Of a DNA stretch of 64,000 nucleotides, positions 43,101 to 49,100 are shown in pieces. This stretch comes from Gavia stellata. Taxonomy: Eukaryota > Chordata > Aves > Gaviiformes > Gaviidae. The notes beneath the pieces were generated by a model. It saw nothing but the letters and a program-made list of their open reading frames with translations, did no database searches and was not told where the DNA came from. Numbering within the stretch: the stretch's first letter is position 1; each line of letters begins with the position of its first letter. The stretch is taken from positions 7,723,034 through 7,787,033 of the forward strand of contig NC_082618.1 in assembly GCF_030936135.1 (NCBI RefSeq), written 5' to 3'. The translations under genes and the position numbers were made by a program.

Positions 43101-46100
43101 CCGGGGCAGCTGCAAGCTGCCCACGCATCCCTGTCCCCGGGGGGGCAGCACGCAAGCGCCAACGCCCCTGGAATTACAGAAGTGGTGAAGATCCTCTCCA
43201 GCCGGCGCTGCGCCTCCTCCGACGGGCTCAGCCGGGATGCGGGGCCGGGGGCAGCCTGGAGGCAGAGCACCATTAGCACCAGGCCGGCAGCCCCGCAGCC
43301 CCCGCCGGCACCACAGCCCCCGCCGGCCCAGTGCTCATGGCACGCAGGCGCCAGAGGGGCTATCGCAGAGGCTTTCCCAGCCCTGCAGCCCACTGGTGCT
43401 CGGGGTGGGTACCGGGGCGAAGGCTGGCGCAGACCCATGGGTGCCGAGGCCGGCATAGCCGGCGTACCGGGGGATACCCCGCAATGCCCGAGGACTTGGG
43501 TCCCTGCTCCCGCACACCTGCTGGGGGGGTGCTGGGGTGGTTTTCACCGGGGTCGACCGCTTCTCGCCAGGCTGCAGCTTCTTCTCCACACGAGCCAGGG
43601 GGGAGACAAGGGGCAGCATGACTGGGCAGCCGCAGCACACACAACTGCCCTGAAAAGTGACCCCTCCCTGGCACCGCACACGCCAAAACCACTGCAAACC
43701 ATGCGGGTGAGCTCACACCATGCCGCGTTGGGTGGCACAACCCTACCACCGTGTTAGAGCATCCCCCACCGTGTACACACCGGTACCTTGTGCCTCTCCA
43801 GGGCGGTGGGTTTTGGAGCAGACGCTTTTGCCGGCTCCGCTTTCCCTCCCGAAGGCTGCACCGGTGGCTCTGGCTTGGCTTCAGCACCCGGGGACAGGGA
43901 CGGCTTCGCGTCCCCCCCAGCCGGCTCAGGGGACGTCTCCTCCCGCCTGTCCCCCGGCCGGAGCCGCGGCCGGTGCTCTTTGGTTTTGCCCTTCGCCATG
44001 AGGGTTTTGAGCCCTGTTGAGATCTCATCCTTGGGCTCCGGCTTGGCGGGGGCTGCTGGCAGGGCGGGGGGAGGCGGTGCGGCGGGGGGAGCTGGGATGG
44101 TGGGACGGCCCGTCTCCTCCTTCCTGGGGGGTGGCACCGGCTCGGGAGACTTGGCGTCTCGCCCCGGCTCCTTGGCACTGCCGGTGTCCTCCCCCGGCAG
44201 GACTTTGCGGACCACCTTGCGCACCACCCGGACCACCCTGCGGCGGGACAGCCCCTGGCTGTCGTCCCCCTGTGCCTCGGCGGCCGGGCCCTCCAGCCCG
44301 TTCACGGCTGCCCCGTTCAGCACCGGCTCTGGGCTCTTCCCTCGCCCGGCGGGTGGCTCAGGGCTCTTCGGGGGCTCGGGATTTGGGGGCGCAGACATGG
44401 CATCCTTTGGGCTCTCTGACTGCAGCCGCAAGAACACCAGTGTGAGCAGAGGTCCAGCAGTGCGATGCCTGCCACCACAAGCACCTACTGCTTGGGAGAT
44501 GGCGGTGCCCGGGGCCTCGTGCCCTGCCACGGGAGCACAGCTCCCGGCCAAACCCCCGCACCGAGGGACGCAGCACCCAGTCCCCTTCCCCAGCCAACCT
44601 ACAGCCCCGCACCGGACCCAGGGCAAGGAGCGATGGTGACCTCGCCGGCACCACACACAGGGACCCATCGACCCTCAGGCTGCCAGTACGGAGGTAAAAC
44701 TCAGGGCATCAGCAGCTTCTGCGACACGCAGGGCAAGCCGCAAGATTTCCTCCGCCGACAGCTTTGGTGGGCAGCGTGGGAGCCAGCACTGTAATCACAG
44801 GGTGGGCGCCGACCCACAGTCCCACTGGGGTGTGCAGGGCAGGGACAAGCCCCAGGGGGGCGGAGGGGAGAGGTCACTGCACACCGACAGCCAGGCACCC
44901 CTGCCAGAAACTGCCACCACCCTCCACACGCTGCCCTGGAGCGGCCACGAGCGCTCCCCAGGGACCGGGGCGGGATGCTGAGCCCATGACCCTCTGTGAT
45001 GTCCCCAAGCCTTGGCATGGGGTCTGTCCCCAGCAAGGGCGAGCCCCATCTCCAACACAGCTCCACCCTGCCCGTGCCCTGCGACACTTACAGCCCCATC
45101 CTCCTTCCCGGGTCTTTTCACAGCTGAGGATTTGTCCTCGTCCTTGACCTGAGGGTCAGACAAACAAGAGGAGCGTGTTTCAGCCCATCGCAGGGCCTCA
45201 CTGCCGGAAAAGCCACAGGGACCAGGAAAAGCCACTGGGACCATCACTGCATGCCAGGGGGGCAGGAGACTGCTGCATGAAACAGCCCCAATTTGCAGCC
45301 CATTGCAGTCCCAGAGACGAGGACGTGTGTCCTTCCAGGTTTCCCGGTGGCTGAAAAAGTGGGGGAAGCGCAGAGATGCGCCCTGGGTATGGCAGACCCC
45401 AAAGGTGGGAGAGGAAAGTGCTCTGCCCTCCTGGCCGGGGCCCAATCCTCGCGTGCAGCTGGTGAGCGTCCAGGCACATAGAGCCCCGTCGCTGGTTCCC
45501 ACGGGGGCTCTGCTTTTCTGCACGTCACCCCACCGGGCGTCACAGCACGTTTTAAGTGTCACCAGCTAATCTCTGTGGCAGCCGCACCGCGGGATGTGCC
45601 AGCTCCCTCCCTGTCTCTGGGGGGGTGGGCAGCCAAACCCTCCCCTGCCCTGGGCCGTGTCTCTGAGCTCCAGGACTCAGCCGTAGCACCGCATGTGGTG
45701 CACCCCGTGGGCAACGCTCCCCGACTCGCCATCGCACAGCTCCTGCAAGTGCTCGGGGCTGGCCGGCGGCACTGAGGTGGCTCACACCATGTTAGGGGCT
45801 GCACCAGCCGCTCGCAAAGCGGTCGTTAGTGATGGTGTTAGTAATCACATGCGTGGCCACATCGGTGACCCCAGCCGTGCTGCGGTGGGGCGCGGGGCAG
45901 CTCCCCGTTTGCTCAGCACAGCAGCGCAGCGAGAGGCTGGGAGCATCACTCCAAATGTGGTGCTGGTACTGGGCAAACTGGGGGAGCTGGTCGGCAGCGT
46001 GTAGCAGCGTGACCCGAATGTGGGGTGCAGGCAAATGCGCGAGAGACTTCCCTTCTGCTCCCAGAATGCAAACCGGGATGAAAACGCCATGGCGATGTCT

Positions 46101-49100
46101 CATGGAGCCGCAGCCCTGGCTGGGGAGAGAGGGAGAGGTGAGATGGGCCGGGGCCAGCACTCAGGATGCTGAACCATGGCACAGTGTACAAGCACGTGCC
46201 CTTCCCCGCCATCCCTGGGAGCCCAGGACCCCCGGGAATGGGGGTCTGAGCCCGCCTGGCCCTGCTCGGCATACGAACAGGCAGTGCCTATAGGAAGGGC
46301 TCTGGGGACAGGCAGGTAGCCAGGCTAAGACCCGACAAAACTTATTGTGCAAAAAAAGCCCCTTTAGTCAGCCCACAGGACCGTGCCCCAGTTTTCCCCC
46401 CTGGGCGGGCCAGACCGCTGCAGTAAGCAAATGCCAGGGTGAGGGAAGGGATATTTTCTGCCCCGGGCGCCCTGCTTGCCCTGACAGCCGGGGTTTATTC
46501 TGAGCCTGACCCTGTGCCAGCAGGCAGGCAGGTCCGGTGGGGACCCACCACCCCGGCTAGCGCCGTGCTCTGAAATCCAGGGGGGTCACACCCGGGGCCG
46601 TCGGGCAGAACTCCCCTTCCCAGGGCTGGGCACGGCACAGAGGAGCACCCGGCCACCAAACCAACCCGCCTGTCCGGGGGTACGTCGCCCCGTCCTGGAG
46701 CAGTCCCCTGTACCCCCCTGTCACCACAGTGCGAAACACCAGCACCCGGAGCATGGGCTGGGCACGGGGGTGCGGACACGAACCTGCCCGTGGGCCAGAG
46801 ACCCCAAACCCTCTGCCCACGGCGCTCCCACCTCCACGCAGCCTGGCACCGTCCCAAAGCTCTCTGGAGAGCACTGGCGTTGAGGGTCCCCAGGGGGCTG
46901 CAAGAAACAGCCCCCGGACGCCAAAACGCTCTGGAGGGGGTACAGCCTCGTGGCCCCCAACCCCGGTGCTGGGAGTGGCTCCCACATGCCCCCCTCATGT
47001 TCCCCTGTGCCGTGCCGGTCATGCCGGGGGTCCCCACCTTACCGCAGGGTTGGGGAGAGCCAGGAGCGGGGTTTCCGCTGGGGCAAGCGTGGCGCAGCAC
47101 GGTGGGAGAGGCACTAGCGGGGCGGCAGTCGGCGGCGCGGGGACAGCTGGGCTGATAGGGCCACCCTAAAAATAGCCAAGGAATGCGAGGGCCCCGCCGG
47201 CGCGCGCAGCAGCCGGAGGGAGCGCCGGGGGGGGACACGCGGGCAGCGGGGCCTCGCCACCACCACCACCGCCGCCGCCGCCGGAGGAAGTGATGTGGGC
47301 TTGCGGCAGCCCGGCGCTGCAGGGGGGAACTGCCTGGCCTCCGTCCCACCGCCTGCCCCCGGGCCGAGCGCAGCTGCGGGGCTGGGGGGAGCCAGGGAGG
47401 GTCCTGCGGCGCGAGGGACAGGGTTGCACGCTCCTGCACCCCGGGGTCCTGTGGTGGGGTGCCTGGTGTCGGAGCAGGGTGCCCAGTGTCATAGCACGCC
47501 GTCCGGCATCGTGCCGGACAGTGCAGCTCTGACACCGCTTGCTCCTCCCTTTGATTTCCCATGAACACAACAGCCCCCCAAAACGCTCCGGGGACGGACA
47601 GCCCCCCGCTCTGAGGCAAAGGCCAGCACCACAAAAGTGTGCCAGCCGCCGGCACGGTGTGGAAGTCCACGATAAAGCCACTTCCGTGGCAAAGCTGCCT
47701 CTGGAGGTCCAAGGTCTCCCTGGAAACAGCGGGAACGGGATGGCAGACAAGGGGCCGGGGGCCTCCCCGCGCGGAGCCTGCCGGGAGGAGGCCGGCGGTA
47801 GGGAGCCAGGCGTGCCGGTGGCGTGGAGGAGAGGCAGCGACCACCCGGACACGGTGGGAACCTCAGCTGGCGCCTGAGCCGGTCCCTGCCCGACCCTGGG
47901 GATGCAGACATGCCCTGAGCCAAAAACCGCTCCCGGAGGGAGCAGGGGGTCCCGGCCTCACTGGGACGCCTGTGCCAATGGTGGGCTGGAAATCCCCATG
48001 CTGGGGATGCCAGCACTGGGGCACTTCCCTTCTGGCCCACATTAATGCCAGGTTTCGACGAACTGCCTCGGGGCTGGCACCACATGGCAGCCCGGACCCC
48101 TCTCCGCACTGGGCAGGCGCTGGGGAGAGGCCATGCAAACACCCTTGGCAGGGCTGGCACGATGCAGTGGAGGGTGCCTGCCGTGTCCCCAGGTAGTGCT
48201 GGCGGCAGCCGCTGAGTTATTAGCAAAAAGTCACAGGCACATGCCCTGACTGCAGGAACAAGAGGCTTTGGTAAGGGCACTGGCCCAGCCGCAGCACGCA
48301 GAGCCGCCACAGTCCCCTCCATGGTGAGCCAAACCCGCACAGACCCGGGCGATGTAACGTGGTGTTGCCTTCCCGGGGGGTCCCGAGCATCCCCGAGGCA
48401 GGGCACGGAGTCACCCGGCAGGGAGAAGCCCGGCTCTCGCAGGCAATCTCCACCGGGACTCCCAGCCCGGCCGTGCAGCCATGGCAGTGCTCCTGCCCAG
48501 CCAGCAGATTCCTCTCGTTCCTCCACCGGGAACTTCGGCGGAGATGCACCAACCCTGCGGACTAGCCTGCTGGACACGAGCCACCTACCCAGGGCCCCGT
48601 GGGGACCCCCACGCCGGGGATGCCCCAGCAGCACCATCCCTACAGCAAGGGTAGAGGAAGAGCCAAGCCAAGAGCTTCCCCTGGAGGAAGTGTGACAAAA
48701 GGAGAAAGCGCCTTCGGAACGATGGGAGTCCTGCAGACCCCACCTCATGTCCCCTCCGCCTCCCCACGGAGTCCCCAGTAGGACACGGGGCACGGCAAAG
48801 AGCCGGCACCCAGCCATGCCGTGGCACGGTGGCCTCGCACCCTGGGGACAGTGACCTCTGGGGATCAGGGCACCCGTGGCTGGCGGGCGAGCACGGCACG
48901 CAGGGTCTGCCGGCACGGCTGCCGACACGGCTGCCGAATGCCTGCGGTTCTGCCGAAGCTCTGGAGAGGTCGGCGGCGTTTCTGGAATATTTCTGCCCGG
49001 CCAGCGCACGCCTGGGCCCTGCCAGAGGAATTTCGCTGGTAAATAAATAAATACAAGCGTGGAGCCGAGCCAGCCTGGCTGCCCTGCGCCGGGAGCAAAG

